Assembly (NCBI RefSeq): GCF_000516985.1
Contig: NW_006917096.1
Location: forward strand, 2,837,606-2,901,605
Direction of reading: 5' to 3'
Length of the DNA: 64,000 nt
From: Pestalotiopsis fici W106-1
Lineage: Eukaryota > Ascomycota > Sordariomycetes > Amphisphaeriales > Sporocadaceae
Positions 8,407 through 20,737 of this stretch are shown here, one piece after another. Within the stretch, counting starts at the first letter, position 1. The number at the start of each line of letters is the position of its first letter. The notes below the pieces were generated by a model that was given only the letters and a program-made list of their open reading frames with translations, did no database searches and had not been told where the DNA came from. The position numbers and the translations under genes are program-made.

Positions 8407-10604
8407 ATGAGGACTGCAAAACCTAGTCAGCCAGAGCCCTCGTCTGGCTCCAGCGCGACCATGTCTAGTCGCCGCCAGCCAGCTCGTCAAGCGCGCAGTA
8501 ACCCCCCACGATCCGCTCTCCTCGCCGGCTCAATCGCCGGTCGAGATGCCCATGGCCACGACCAGCCGATCGACATCTTCCCCGCCATAACACACTTTAC
8601 CGACGCCATTACCTCATTGCCAAAAGATCTTGTTCGCCATTTCACACTGCTCAAGGAGGTGGATGCCAAGATCTTTCAACCCGAGGAGCGACTCTTCCAG
8701 CTGGTATGCGACGCCATCAAGTCGGAGCCGCCCGCACAACGACCGACGACGGACGGCTCTGGCAGCTCTGCGCCTACGCCGGCACCCATGAGCGCTCAGA
8801 ACAGCGTCAATGGCAGCCTTCCCACCGCCCCCTCAAACGATGCGAGCTACAATGTCGCCGTCTATAGTCGCGATAATGTCCCGCGTCGGCAATTATTCCG
8901 TGAGACTGCCTTCAAGATCCAAGAGATGCTTGTGTCCCTCGAGGAGAAAAACCACGTCATATCGACCGCCAACGAGGCGCTCTCCAAGCAACTTGCCCGT
9001 ATCGACAATGTCTGGCCTCACCTCGAAGGCGAATTCAGTGACGAAGCCAAGTGGGGTAGCAACACACACTGGGCGTACCCAGAAAATAGAATTAAAGCGA
9101 GTGCCACGGAGCGATCGCGACGAGACGGCGCATCAGCTATCACTGCCGCCGCCCAACAGCTTGCTGAGGAGGCAGCTGCGAGAACAGAGGCTAGGAAACA
9201 GGCCGTGGCAGCTAAGAAGAAGCAACATCAAGACTCGGATGCCGACGCTGATCAGGAGAAGAAGAATGAACCAGCTAAGAAGTCTGGCACGAAGAGCTCG
9301 CGCAAGGCTGCCGAGGCTGCTGCTCCGGTTGGTTTAGGCATCACAACAGAGACCAATGGTAACCCACCGCCCAAAAAGCGAAAGGTCGAAAACAAAGACA
9401 ATAAAGAGAAGCTGGCCAGTAATGGTGGACAGCCGATGGAACGCGCGCTCAGTGGCGTCTTTGGAAGCAGTAGCGGTAATACCAATTCCAACAGTGCAGC
9501 CTCTAAAGCGAAGACCTCGAGCCCAAGAGCCACGCCAGCACCAGAAGCGAGTGCGTCCAAGAAGCGCAAGGCTCTGCCTACAGTGAATGGCGGTGCTCAG
9601 CCAAAGAAGAAGTAAGTTGCATATTTGTGCCATATCCGCCAGCTCATTTACTAATTGTTACGAGTAGCAAAAACGCACTGCCAGCTGCACTATCACCTTC
9701 GGTCACGACGTCTCCCATACTGCCCAACTTCGACCCTAGGACGATCGGCCGTGGCTCACCCGTTCCTCCAGTCCCGGCTGCTCGTCCAACCACTTCACGA
9801 GCCCGTAACAACTCGACAGCCTCAAACCTCGCACAGCGTCCATCGTCATCGGCATCGAACAAACCTAATGGGGTTATCCTCCCGGTACCGGAAGTCATGC
9901 CAGCACCCAGCGGACGAGTCGTCCCAGAGGTCAAGCCCACGACGAAAGAAACACCAGTACCTGTCAAGATTGAGAGTACACCCAAGGAAGATGTGCCGCA
10001 ACCTACTGTTCCCTCAGCATCTGTGCAGAGTCGAAGCAGGAAAAATTCGGTAGTGAAGGAAGACACGGAGCCAAAGAACGACATGGCACAAGTGACGCCA
10101 CAGATGGCTACGCCTCTCGTGACTACTAAGAGTGGACGAGCGAGCAAGCCCTCGACACCGGCTCTGGCTGCTTTCCCCGAAACCGCCAGAACTGCTAGAT
10201 CATCGAGAAATACGCAGGCTGGCGGCGCAAAACGAAGCCACAAGAAGGGAGCCTCACTCCAGGCAGCACTCGCTGCTGCTGCGCAAGCTGCCGACGACGA
10301 CGCCAATTCTAGTGGTCAAGGCGATGATGAAGGCGACATTGACGCCAACGAGCCCCGGTATTGTTATTGTAATAATGTTTCATATGGCGAGATGGTCGCT
10401 TGTGATGCCGTCGATTGTGAAAAGGAGTGGTTCCATCTCGGCTGTGTTGGCCTGAGATCAGCTCCGAGCTCAAGTAGTAAGTCAAGCCCCCTTGCCTTGT
10501 ATATACATCGGCCAAGCTTACTGACAATGGCTCCAGCGAAATGGTATTGTGATAATTGCAAGAATCGCATGAAAAATGGCGGGAAGAAAGTAAACGCCCG
10601 ATAG
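8407..10604 (+). CDS. ING-family PHD finger protein (Pho23-like chromatin subunit)
   Basis: Three exons, 8407-9611, 9668-10476 and 10537-10604, encode 693 residues. An N-terminal ING domain at about residues 50-100 (FPAITHFTDAITSLPKDL onward) is followed by a helical part near 155-200. Then comes a very long Ser/Ala/Lys/Pro-rich linker with a PPKKRKV-type nuclear localisation signal. The C-terminal PHD finger begins RYCYCNNVSYGEMVACD and ends KWYCDNC, with the C4HC3 ligands and the Tyr, Met and Trp positions that ING fingers use to read H3K4me3. Family members are subunits of Rpd3L-type deacetylase (Pho23) or NuA4/NuA3 acetylase (Yng2/Yng1) complexes; the N-terminal sequence looks most like Pho23. 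An in-frame ATG at 8461 is an alternative start. The last intron splits the PHD finger. Confidence 0.88.
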
Positions 10605-13600
10605 CGGTTGCCTGCTCGGCCAAGGCAGCCTCGACATGCGAAACGATACCTACATTATTATAGTTTCTGGGCTTAGGAGTTGTTGGTTTTAGCATTTAAT
10701 GGTGTCGATTGAATTTCTTAATTGGGAGGATATACCACTATAGGCCAGCGTTTGCAAAACAAGGCCTTAACATTTGAGCCAGCATTCGGCTCTCGTCTTG
10801 GATATGGTACTGCATTCGGTGTTAATGAACGACCGGTGGTCATGACACGAAATGCTTCATTCGGATGCGCGTCGGGTTTTGCGCGGACATGATACGGATA
10901 CGCTACAGCATGATGGAAACAGTATTACCCGTACTACATACATGAGCACAATACAAAGACGGCATACATACATACCTTCGTACATACCTCTGCATACTAG
11001 TCTTACGCAGCCAGCTCAATGGCTCCTCGGATGCACTGACGAGTTGTCGTCATTTCACGAGACAAGGCTGTGATCAGCAGTACTAATACGTATGTCTGTG
11101 TGTGGTGTCGGATGCGTGTCCGGTCTGCTTCCACTTGCCAACCTGGGGTAATCGAAGACACGTCCATGGCCAAAAGCAAACACGTATCCATGCTAGTTCC
11201 GAGGAGATGCGGATCCCACAGCTTTCGTGTAACTCTGCAACAGGGAGACACGGTTTCTGAGCCGCAAATAATCAGAGTCATGCACATGGTGTTGGGGTCG
11301 GCTTTGGATTGGTCGGGTCTCCAACCAAGCTTTTGCGAGGGTAGGCCGAACGACATATCACCGCAGCATGGCGTATGCCGAGCGTCTCATCTGGTCTCTT
11401 TTGAGGGTGGACATTGCGCAGGTCCGCTCATCAGGGCGTGTTACGCAGTACGGTAGGTTGGTAGGTACAGCAACACCTTGAAATTTTCTAGTGTAAGAGA
11501 GAGAAAATCCTGCAACGATTGAATAAATGATGCATAATAGTAGTCAGGCCGTCAGGGTTGCCCATGAGCGAAAACGGAACTGGCTGCCAATGCCAAACGC
11601 GGAGCAGAGAATTTTATTTTTATGACTCGACGATCAGCTGACGAGCCGCCAGGTTGACAAGGTCAAGCTGGCTAGCTCAGTTACCTGGGGCTATTTAGCA
11701 ACAATGGGCAAAGAGAAATAAAGAGAAGAAAAGAAAAATTTCAGAAGCGTCTTCGGAGTCCGAACCCCCAGGAGAAAGAACAGGCTTGGAAAGTCTAGCC
11801 AGCAAATCCTCGAAATAGGTAGTCCCATCGTCCCCGACGGCCCTTGACCGTTGCGCATCTGCTCGGCTTGGATCGGCCAAGCCTCAAGTTCCTTCTCGGT
11901 CAGGCTAAAACGAGATCGAGTATTGGACCCGTGACCCGGGGAGCTAATAAATAGAACTGAAGGCTAGGTGCACAGCTAGGTATACTTGATGCCACGCTGA
12001 CGAGGCACGTTCCGTCCCCTGAATCAAGTGACCATTTCAGCAACTCGACCATTGTCAGAACTAGAGAGCTTAGAAGCACAATCTCATTTCATGGCTTCTA
12101 TTTTGTATACAGTATTGGACTAGTAGATTGAGTAGTAAATATAAACAACAAGGGGTTGCGCTTCTTTGTTGCCCCCAAAAAGTACCTACTACACTACAAT
12201 AGCATGAACCATGGGGTACCGATTAGATTAGATAGGCTTATGTCAACGTCACCCTGAGATGGGAACAAGCGATATCGCAGCGGCTGTGTTCCCAGGTAGA
12301 GGATAACGCACTGCAAGAATTGAGCCGAGAACGGCGAGCGCGAGTGGGCTGCTGGATCACTGATAATCTAGAGTGTTGATCTCAGATAAGGAAGCGAGAA
12401 TAGCAGGGAGCAGATGAAGCCGTCCATGCATTTGGATTCTTTCTCTGACGAGCGAAAACAAAGACGATAGGATCATAACTTCTGATAAGGGAAAATTCCA
12501 GAAGAACCCTCTCCTGTACGTACAGTACATTCACCGCCAGCTTGGGGGGATTCTATGGGGCTAAAAAGGTTGACAGGGTCTTTACCCCAGATTTTCTTTC
12601 GCCTTACGAGGGGGGAGCCGCTTAAGAAGCATGCCGCTGCAACCCAGTAAACAGGCGCGGCAGGCCGGCGGCGGTTAAGGTACTTTGAGGAATTATGGGA
12701 GACAGGCACAAGGTGCAGGTATGCAGGTATGCAGGTCAGGTCAGGTCAGGTCAGGTCAGGTCTGACAGGGCGACCGATGACTTTGACTTTGTCAACCAAG
12801 GATACGTATTTCGGACCAGGCTGGACTCCAACATCACCTGGCATGCTGGAAGACAGACAGGCAATAATAGCTAATGTACCTAAAATGTAATTTCCAAGGT
12901 TCCCAGGCGACGATCGTTCACAATTTTCCGGCAAGCAGCAAGCATATCGTGATCCATTCTTTCCCATGCTCGCCCGACCCGACCCTCACTAGAAACCACA
13001 ATTTCTGTCGTCCAGAGTCCACACACACACGTACATCCGACACGCCGACTGACCAACCTCGTCCCTTGCTAGCCGACCGACTGGTTTGAACAAACATGCT
13101 AAAAAGCCCGACGGCCAGGGGCCCAGTTTGGGTTCATCGGTCCAGCACTGAGGAGCCTGCAAAGTTATACACGTGTTGTACTATGAAGAATACAATAGCA
13201 GTAGCTACGGAATTTACGGAATACGGAATGCAAAGGACCACCTCATCCGCACCGCTGGTCTCGTCATTTTGGAGTCGTGCACATGGCGGCTGGCCCATGG
13301 GCTGCCTAGGTATTCTCATTACTCACAGATATCCAACCAGAGCACAAGTCTAGTCTTGGCCACTGGCAATATGGTCGTTGCTGTCACGCTGTCCGCCGGC
13401 GCCATGGACGAGTGCTCAGGTGACCAAAGGTGACAAAGAAAAGCGCCAGCCACAAGCTGCTCTCCCTTGTTTTCATTACCCAATCCGTGATCAATGGAAT
13501 CTGCACAATGCTGCCCCGGAGGCAAAGTTTGCTTGGGCCATGGTGCCGCCCGGCACCTTACTATGACTACAATTAGCTTAAAAAAACCGACAACTACTGG

Positions 13601-14292
13601 ATTGGGGGAGAGCTAGGAAAGCTATATTAATTCAAAAATCTGCATAACGAGCGGGAACCAGCAAATTGCAGCAGCTTGTTGTTCACCATCTCGCCGGCGC
13701 TAGCTCCAAACGTTGAGGTCTGCCCTTTTTACGTATTTGCAACCTCGCCCTCGCCCTTATACCGACGCACGGCCAGCCAATGCCCGCAACGCTCAACATA
13801 AGTAAGACAATACGACCCGGTTCTCATTCACCAGAAACTCGATTCCTGCGTGTCACAGATTCATAATCCTCGCGTTCGACGGGCCCATCATCTCTCATTC
13901 CCCGCATTGCGCCAACTCAAGCTGTTACCTAACAATCCGACATCTTGACTAATAGAAAGCTCATATCCTGGCCCCGTCTGTGCCTGCTCTTCTATCCTAC
14001 GAGGCCGGGCCACCTTCCTGCCTTTATACGTACTATCCCGGGGGGGAACTCTCGTCTCCAGTTGTTTGATTTTCTGACCCCTACATACGTTATCATTATC
14101 AATACATTACCTACATACAATATACTTTGCATATTGTACTGTACCTCACCGGCGAGCCAGACACACACTATTGCCAACCCATCTCCCATTGCGCAAGGAC
14201 CAGGACTGGACGGACGCGCCCGTACCGCACCGAAGGAAACTCTCTGCCCACCACTGATTGCTCCCTCTGCTCCCTTGTCGCAAAGATCAGCC
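10605..14292. other. long intergenic stretch, no gene seen
   Basis: About 3.7 kb without a supportable gene. It holds a pentanucleotide repeat (12716-12761), CATAC/GTAC-rich simple sequence near 10930-11000, and a probable long leader of the F-box/LRR gene from about 13800. A minus-strand frame at 11695-11880 has natural-looking composition but no ATG and no extension. Confidence 0.55.
12716..12761. repeat. CAGGT microsatellite
   Basis: Two copies of CAGGTATG are followed by six copies of CAGGT (12732-12761). It lies in the middle of a long intergenic region. Likely a slippage-prone simple repeat. Confidence 0.9.
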
Positions 14293-16301
14293 ATGGTCAC
14301 GACACCGACCTTCTCGCAGTTGGGCCTGGGACCACCAGAGCAATCTCTCGGAGTCCCAGCCGAACTTAAGACCTGCCCTATGCCCCAGGCTATTAATAAG
14401 ATGTCTGACACACAACAAGAGCAAGAGGAAAGGGAAATTTCTCCTGAAACTTCCGGTCGTTCATCCTTCTCTTCTGTTCGCGAGAACGATTCGGATCTTG
14501 CTCAGACCTTTACTAGCACCAAGGTGTCTTCATACTCTCGCGAACCGGAGGAGGACGCCGTGGAGGATTTGCCGTCACCTTTTGACATGGCCACCGTCAC
14601 CGAGACACAGTTCAGACCACCACTTACGCGGCCAGACAGCAGGTTGCTCGGCAGCTGGCTTCCCGCCGTCGCTGCCGATGGTTTTCAGGGTTGGAAGCAA
14701 ATCGACGTGAGAGGCAAGCCGGCAAGCAGGAGCTATGGCGATTTGCAAGCCTTGAGAATAGTATGGTCGTCGCCGGACGCTCCCACCAAGGCCAAGCAAC
14801 CAGTCTTTGGTCAATCAGCCATTGAGACCTTGCCGCTCGAGCTACTCGGTATGTATACCTGGCAGTATAGGCATGATTGTGGAAAGACAAAAGGAAAAGA
14901 AGCTAATATGGCGTAGGCACTATTATTGATCATCTCATCCTCGATGTTCCGCCCAATGGACTCACGGCACGAAACGTAGATCTCATGTCGCTGTTGGTTG
15001 CGTCCAAGACATTGCATACAGCCACATTGAATGCGCTTTACAGGAACATCACAATTCCTCACTCCAGGATCTTCCGCAAGTTCCTCAACCACATTTCATC
15101 CAACCAGGAGCTTGGCACTATTGTGCGGCGGCTGGATTTCAGCCACTTCAACCCGCAAACACTCTTCTTGACAGCAACTGAACGTGCTTCAACTCAGAAC
15201 CTGACACCTGAGACGCTGCTAAGATGCCTTGAGCTTACACCTTACTTGAGAGAGTTCTTGGCCCAAGAGTACATAGATGATGAGATTGATGTGAGCGTTC
15301 TCAAGAAGGTCTTCTTTGGACTCGAGAGGCTGCAAGCTGCGGATTTTACCGGCTGCTCCTCAGCTTCTTTCCGGGACCATATGATCTCGTTGGTGTCCGA
15401 TGAATTGCCTGTCTCCATCTCCATGTCGCGGCTGTCTTTGCACAAGTGTATTAATTTGCCCGCCGAGGTGTTCTCTACTCTACTTCCAAAGCTGGCCCAC
15501 TTGACTCATTTGGACGTTGCTGGCACCCGCATCACCGACGAGGCACTGCTATCCATTCCACCCACGGCCAGGCTCTCGCACTTGAACCTTGCCAAGTGCA
15601 AGCAGCTCACAGCCGGAGCTGTTATTGATTTCATTGCCCACCATCCCGCTGCCAAGGAGCTCGTATTCCTGAGCTTGGGTGCCGATGCCAGAAGCCATCA
15701 GCTTTTGGACTGCGATGACATTACTGCCCTGATCCCCATTCTACCATCTACCCTGCGCTCGCTGAGCCTCAAGGGTAGCAAGATGGAGGAGAAGCATATA
15801 GACATGCTTCGACCTCTATCCAAACATCTCGAGGAGCTGGCTCTGGGTCGCAGACTTAAGCTTAGTGACGTTGAGCGCCTGTTCAGACCAGACGAGAACG
15901 ATGACGACCTGAGCATGGAGATTGATTGGGTGCCACATACCCTCAAGTACATTGACGTTTCTGACTATCTTGGCACAGAGTTGGATCTCAACTCCCTGCT
16001 TAACAGAAAAACTTCAATTCTCGAGAAGTACTCGGCACCCCTCGAAGTCGTCGAAATTGGCGACGACGTGTACAAGCGCTTGTCCAAGTCGCCGAGCGTG
16101 GAGAAGAGTGGCTGGACAGTCACCGAGTTTGGAAACAGGGCCTGGATGGTACGAAAGCACCAACTCGAGGACGGCCCAAGAGACTCTGGCATGCGCTCCT
16201 GGAAATGGGGTGCCTCGTTCTGGGGCATGCGCAAGATTCCCGTCGCCAAACAGGAGGTTGGCGGCATGTACGGCTCTTATATGTTCAAGCGAAAGCTTTG
16301 A
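14293..16301 (+). CDS. F-box/leucine-rich-repeat protein
   Basis: Two exons, 14293-14848 and 14917-16301, encode 646 residues. The first about 180 residues are Ser/Glu-rich and probably disordered. An F-box-like segment (LPLELLGTIIDHL) spans the intron at about residues 180-193. From about residue 300 there are leucine-rich repeats of ribonuclease-inhibitor/Amn1 type, for example LTHLDVAGTRITDEAL, LSHLNLAKCKQLT and LRSLSLKGSKM. Such proteins are usually substrate receptors of SCF ubiquitin ligases; the target is unknown. I chose the ATG at 14293 (AGCCATGG context) because the frame upstream of it reads like leader sequence. The C terminus ends in a basic Phe-Lys-Arg-Lys-Leu. Confidence 0.8.
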
Positions 16302-17266
16302 TTTCTCGGCATTGAGTCGGCGTAACAAAATGTTTTTCTTTTTTCGATATACCCACGCCTATGCCTGGCTCCAATCTGGAAAGAAAGAAAACTTAGCCAG
16401 AGGCGTTGGCTAGGATCACTCGGTACTCCTCTCGTTGGCATTTTCTGGTTTTATCGTTTCGCAACACCGCCACATGATGCATCGTTTGGGTATGAAAGCG
16501 CGGCGCACATGGGAAACGAAAGAAAAGTTTGTAAAACAAAGAAAAAAGGACACGCATAATTCAGCATAAAAGCGTAATGGTAGCATAGGATCGACCTCAG
16601 TTAGTATGAATCACGAATGCATGAAACCAAGTACAAGAAACTTGTCTTTTCGAATGCTGCTGTATAATCTGAGTGACTTGGCAATCAACGAAACGTGACT
16701 CGAAAGTATAATTCTTATGAGCCAATATACGATTTGTGTATCTAGCGCGAGATCGAAGCGTAGTTCTCACACCTTCGTTGAAATCTGGCTACTTATGGTT
16801 GACAACTTGAGAATATGGACTAGAGGATCTGTCACTATTCATGAGGCGCTGACTTGAATGTATAAGAAAACATGTTTGGATAAGTGATGGAATGCTGAAA
16901 ATGTGGATATGGAAATGCCATGAGCGAGGCCCACCAGGTTGCTGTCGTCGCTCGTGTATTGTTTCCATCGTGACTTCTGAGCGCACGGTGCAATGCCAGA
17001 GCTCAAGCAGGCAAGGCGAACTGCTGCCAGGGAGGCGTGGCGCAGCTCCCTCCTGCTGCAGGCTTAATGACGTTTTTGCAGAATCGCTAGTGCTAAATCC
17101 ATTACTTATGCATCTACGCGCACCAAAAGGTCGGGTAGAGTACTAGCTCCAAAACACCCAGGCAATGACACTCAGGTGCTACGGCCAAGCTTGCAACAAC
17201 CTCAACATCACCTACGACAACCTGCATCTTGTCAAAACCCGCAGCTTCGGAGCCATATCGCCCATC
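16302..17266. other. intergenic, no gene seen
   Basis: Between the F-box/LRR gene and the V-ATPase gene. A/T-rich in the first half. No coding region, repeat or RNA gene recognised. Confidence 0.6.
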
Positions 17267-20125
17267 ATGGCTCCAAACCAAACGTCCATGTTCCGCTCGG
17301 CGGACATGAGCATGGTCCAGCTGTACATATCGAATGAAATCGGAAGGGAGGTCGTCAACGCCCTGGGAGAGCTTGGATTGGTCCAGTTCCGTGATGTACG
17401 TCGGCAACACCACCTCAACAACATCGATCATTTCCGCCAGTCCTTCGGGGATCAGCGACCCGCCGTCACATTTTTGCTTCGAACCCTTCTCGGCTAACAA
17501 AACATATAGCTCAACGGCGATGTCAGTGCCTTCCAGCGTACCTTCACCCAAGAGATCCGACGCCTTGATAATGTTGAACGCCAGCTTCGTAAGTCCCATA
17601 TCACGTCCAGACCACAGCGAATACGCTTCTTACTTTGACAGGCTACTTCCATAGCCAGATGGAAAAGTCCAATATTCCTCTGCGAAAGTTGGATCTCGAT
17701 GTCGAAAGCCTTGCTTCTCCCACCACGCACGAGATCGACGAGTTGGCTGAGCGCAGTCAGAGCCTGGAGACGCGAGTTGCATCCTTGAACGAGAGCTACG
17801 AAACACTGAAGAAGCGTGAAGTCGAGCTGACTGAGTGGCGATGGGTTCTCAAGGAGGCTGGAGGCTTCTTTGACCGCGCTCACGGCAACGTTGAGGAGAT
17901 TCGACACTCGACCGAGGACGACGATGCCCCCCTTCTGCAGGATGTCGAGCAAAACGGCCAGGCAGCTGATGCTGATCGATCGTTCTCGGGCATGAACATT
18001 GGCTTTGTCGCCGGTGTCATCCCTCGTGACCGCGTCGGCCCCTTTGAGCGTATTCTTTGGCGTACGCTTCGTGGCAACTTGTACATGAACCAGTCCGAGA
18101 TCCCGGAGCCTCTGGTCGACCCCACAACCAACGAGACTGTCAACAAGAATGTCTTTGTCATCTTTGCTCATGGTAAGGAAATTCTTGCCAAGATTCGCAA
18201 GATTTCCGAGTCTATGGGGGCCGAGCTCTACAAAGTCGATGAGGACGGCAACGAGCGTCGTGATCAGGTCCACGAGGTCAATGTCAGGTTGAACGATCTC
18301 CAGAATGTGTTGAGAAACACCCAGAACACCCTGGAGGCTGAGTTGACTCAGATCGCTCAGTCGCTGTCTGCTTGGATGATCCTCGTCACCAAGGAAAAGG
18401 CAGCATACCAGACGCTCAACCTATTCTCTTTTGATAAGCAGCGCAGGACTCTCATTGCTGAAGGCTGGTGCCCTACCAATGACTTGCCTCTCATCCGCTC
18501 CACACTTCAAGATGTGACAAACAGAGCAGGTCTCTCTGTTCCATCCATCATTAACGAGATCCGCACAAACAAGACGCCACCAACCTACTTGAAGACGAAC
18601 AAGTTCACCGAGGCCTTCCAAACCATCATCAACGCCTATGGTACCGCAACGTACCAGGAGGTCAACCCTGCCTTGCCTGCTATTGTTACTTTCCCTTTCC
18701 TCTTCGCTGTCATGTTTGGTGACTTTGGTCACGCCGTCATCATGTTCCTCGCCTCCCTGGCCATGATCTACTGGGAGAAGCCCCTCAAGAAGGTCACGTT
18801 CGAATTGTTCGCCATGGTCTACTATGGTCGATACATTGCCTTGGTCATGTCTATCTTCTCGCTCTATACCGGTCTCATCTACAACGATGTCTTTTCCAAG
18901 TCCTTGACTCTTTTCGATAGTGCTTGGAAGTGGAACGTCCCTGATGACTGGAAGGAAGGCCAGACCCTTGATGCTCAGCTCGTGAGCGACTACCGCTACC
19001 CGTTCGGTATCGATTGGAGATGGCACGGAGCCGAGAACGATCTTCTCTTCAGCAACAGTTACAAGATGAAGATGAGTATCATCCTTGGTTGGTTCCACAT
19101 GACTTACTCCTTGTGTCTTTCCTACTTCAACGCTCGTCACTTCAAGAAACCGATCGATATCTGGGGCAACTTTGTTCCTGGAATGATCTTCTTCCAGTCC
19201 ATCTTTGGCTACCTGGTCATATGCATCATCTATAAATGGTCGATTGACTGGTCCAAGGCTGACTCTTCGCCTCCGGGTCTGCTCAACATGTTGATTTACA
19301 TGTTCCTGCGACCAGGTTTCGTTGACGAGCAGCTGTATCCCGGACAAGGCACTGTACAAGTCATTCTTCTCTTACTCGCCTTCGTCCAGGTCCCTATTCT
19401 TTTGTTCCTGAAGCCATTCTATCTTCGCTGGGAGCACAATCAGGCGCGCGCCAAGGGCTATCGCGGTATTGGCGAACACTCGAGAGTGTCTGCCCTAGAT
19501 GAGGACGAGGATGGCGATGGTCATGTCGGCAACGGTAGAGCCAGTTTCGACACGGATGACGGTCAAGGTGGTGCAACTGGTCAAGGTGATGATGACGAGG
19601 AGGGTCACCACGAATTTGAATTTAGCGAGATCATGATCCACCAGGTCATTCACACCATTGGTAAGTCGATTGACCGACATAATCCCCCATGGACGTTACT
19701 AACACGAAGCTAGAATTCTGTTTGAACTGTATTTCTCACACTGCTTCATACCTTCGTCTTTGGGCTCTGTCACTTGCCCACCAACAGCTCAGCGTCGTCC
19801 TTTGGAGCATGACCATTGGCGGTGTTCTTTCCAAGACTGGTGCCCTTGGAGTCATCATGATTGTCATTGCTTTCTACTTGTGGTTCTTCTTGACTTGCGC
19901 CATCCTTATTGCCATGGAGGGCTGCTCTGCCATGGTAAGTCTCCCAATGCCAACCTCAGGATTTTATGTTTTATTTGCTGACATTGTCTATAGTTGCACT
20001 CTCTACGTCTCCAGTGGGTCGAAGCACAGTCAAAGTACGCAGAGTTCGCTGGTCACATGTTCACGCCGTTCTCCTATGGCACCTTGTTAGAAGAGGACGA
20101 GGGCCTGGCCGAATTCCGAGGTTAA
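17267..20125 (+). CDS. V-type proton ATPase subunit a (Vph1-like)
   Basis: Five exons, 17267-17395, 17510-17588, 17642-19660, 19714-19934 and 19994-20125, encode 859 residues, the usual length. The protein is the 100-kDa subunit of the membrane Vo sector that forms the proton half-channels and couples proton flow to the rotating c-ring, acidifying vacuole and Golgi. The N-terminal cytosolic half ([13 protein letters not shown] onward) contains coiled coils. The C-terminal half has about eight membrane segments, including [15 protein letters not shown] and the essential-Arg helix in [15 protein letters not shown]; in yeast Vph1 this Arg is required for proton transport. An acidic Asp/Gly-rich loop precedes that helix. 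The last exon encodes the conserved [12 protein letters not shown] and FTPFSY ends. All splice phases fit. Filamentous fungi generally have a single subunit-a gene, so this probably serves all compartments. Confidence 0.96.
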
Positions 20126-20737
20126 TGTTCATTGTATCATTTGTAAAGATTGGAGGAATGTTTATGTATAGAAATATTTGTACGATGAGAGTCGTATTCA
20201 TAGCATAGAACAACACTGATTATTTTTCGAATTTTTCACTTGGCGCCGGTAGTCGTGTGTATATGTCTCCACGAGGAGGTTGGGTATCAGGGTATAGAGG
20301 ATCTCGATTTGTATGCTGCGCTAAACGGTGCAAGGCCTCGAAGCGATCACAGGATCGGAAAGCCAACCAAGCACTCGACGGGCAGAGATCTACAGGCATT
20401 GCCTTAGCCGCCAGCACTAACCACCACTTAGCACTAGTGTATGTGTGAACAGGTATCATTTACGCAAGACGGCGTCGACGCTTGGTGTCCAGGTATCTGA
20501 CATGGGGGTCAGGTGTTTAAGACACACACTTTTTAGAGATTTCGTAAGGACTAAGACTCGTGTTGTGTTTCTATGACTAGGCGAGGAGTTGCAAAATAAG
20601 CTTTCGGAACGTGGAACATTGCTGTATTAGACCAGTGAGATCAGCCATACATATATGTCGACCAGCGCCATATATACAGATCTGTCTGTCTCTTGCTTTG
20701 GCAGTCGCAGCATGATAATACCTCTAATTACGAGGCC
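20126..20737. other. intergenic, no gene seen
   Basis: Contains the 3' flank of the V-ATPase gene and the promoter of the CorA-like gene. No other feature recognised. Confidence 0.6.

Noticed and set aside
11695..11880. Minus-strand frame with natural-looking composition (starts Ala-Asp-Pro-Ser)
   Set aside because: No ATG, no convincing splice partners on either side, and no family match.
13945..14292. N-terminal extension of the F-box/LRR protein
   Set aside because: The extension is low-complexity and promoter-like; the ATG at 14293 has a better context and starts normal protein sequence.
20693..20737. Upstream extension of the CorA-like protein
   Set aside because: The extended frame would begin with TTG; the first ATG in frame is at 20738.
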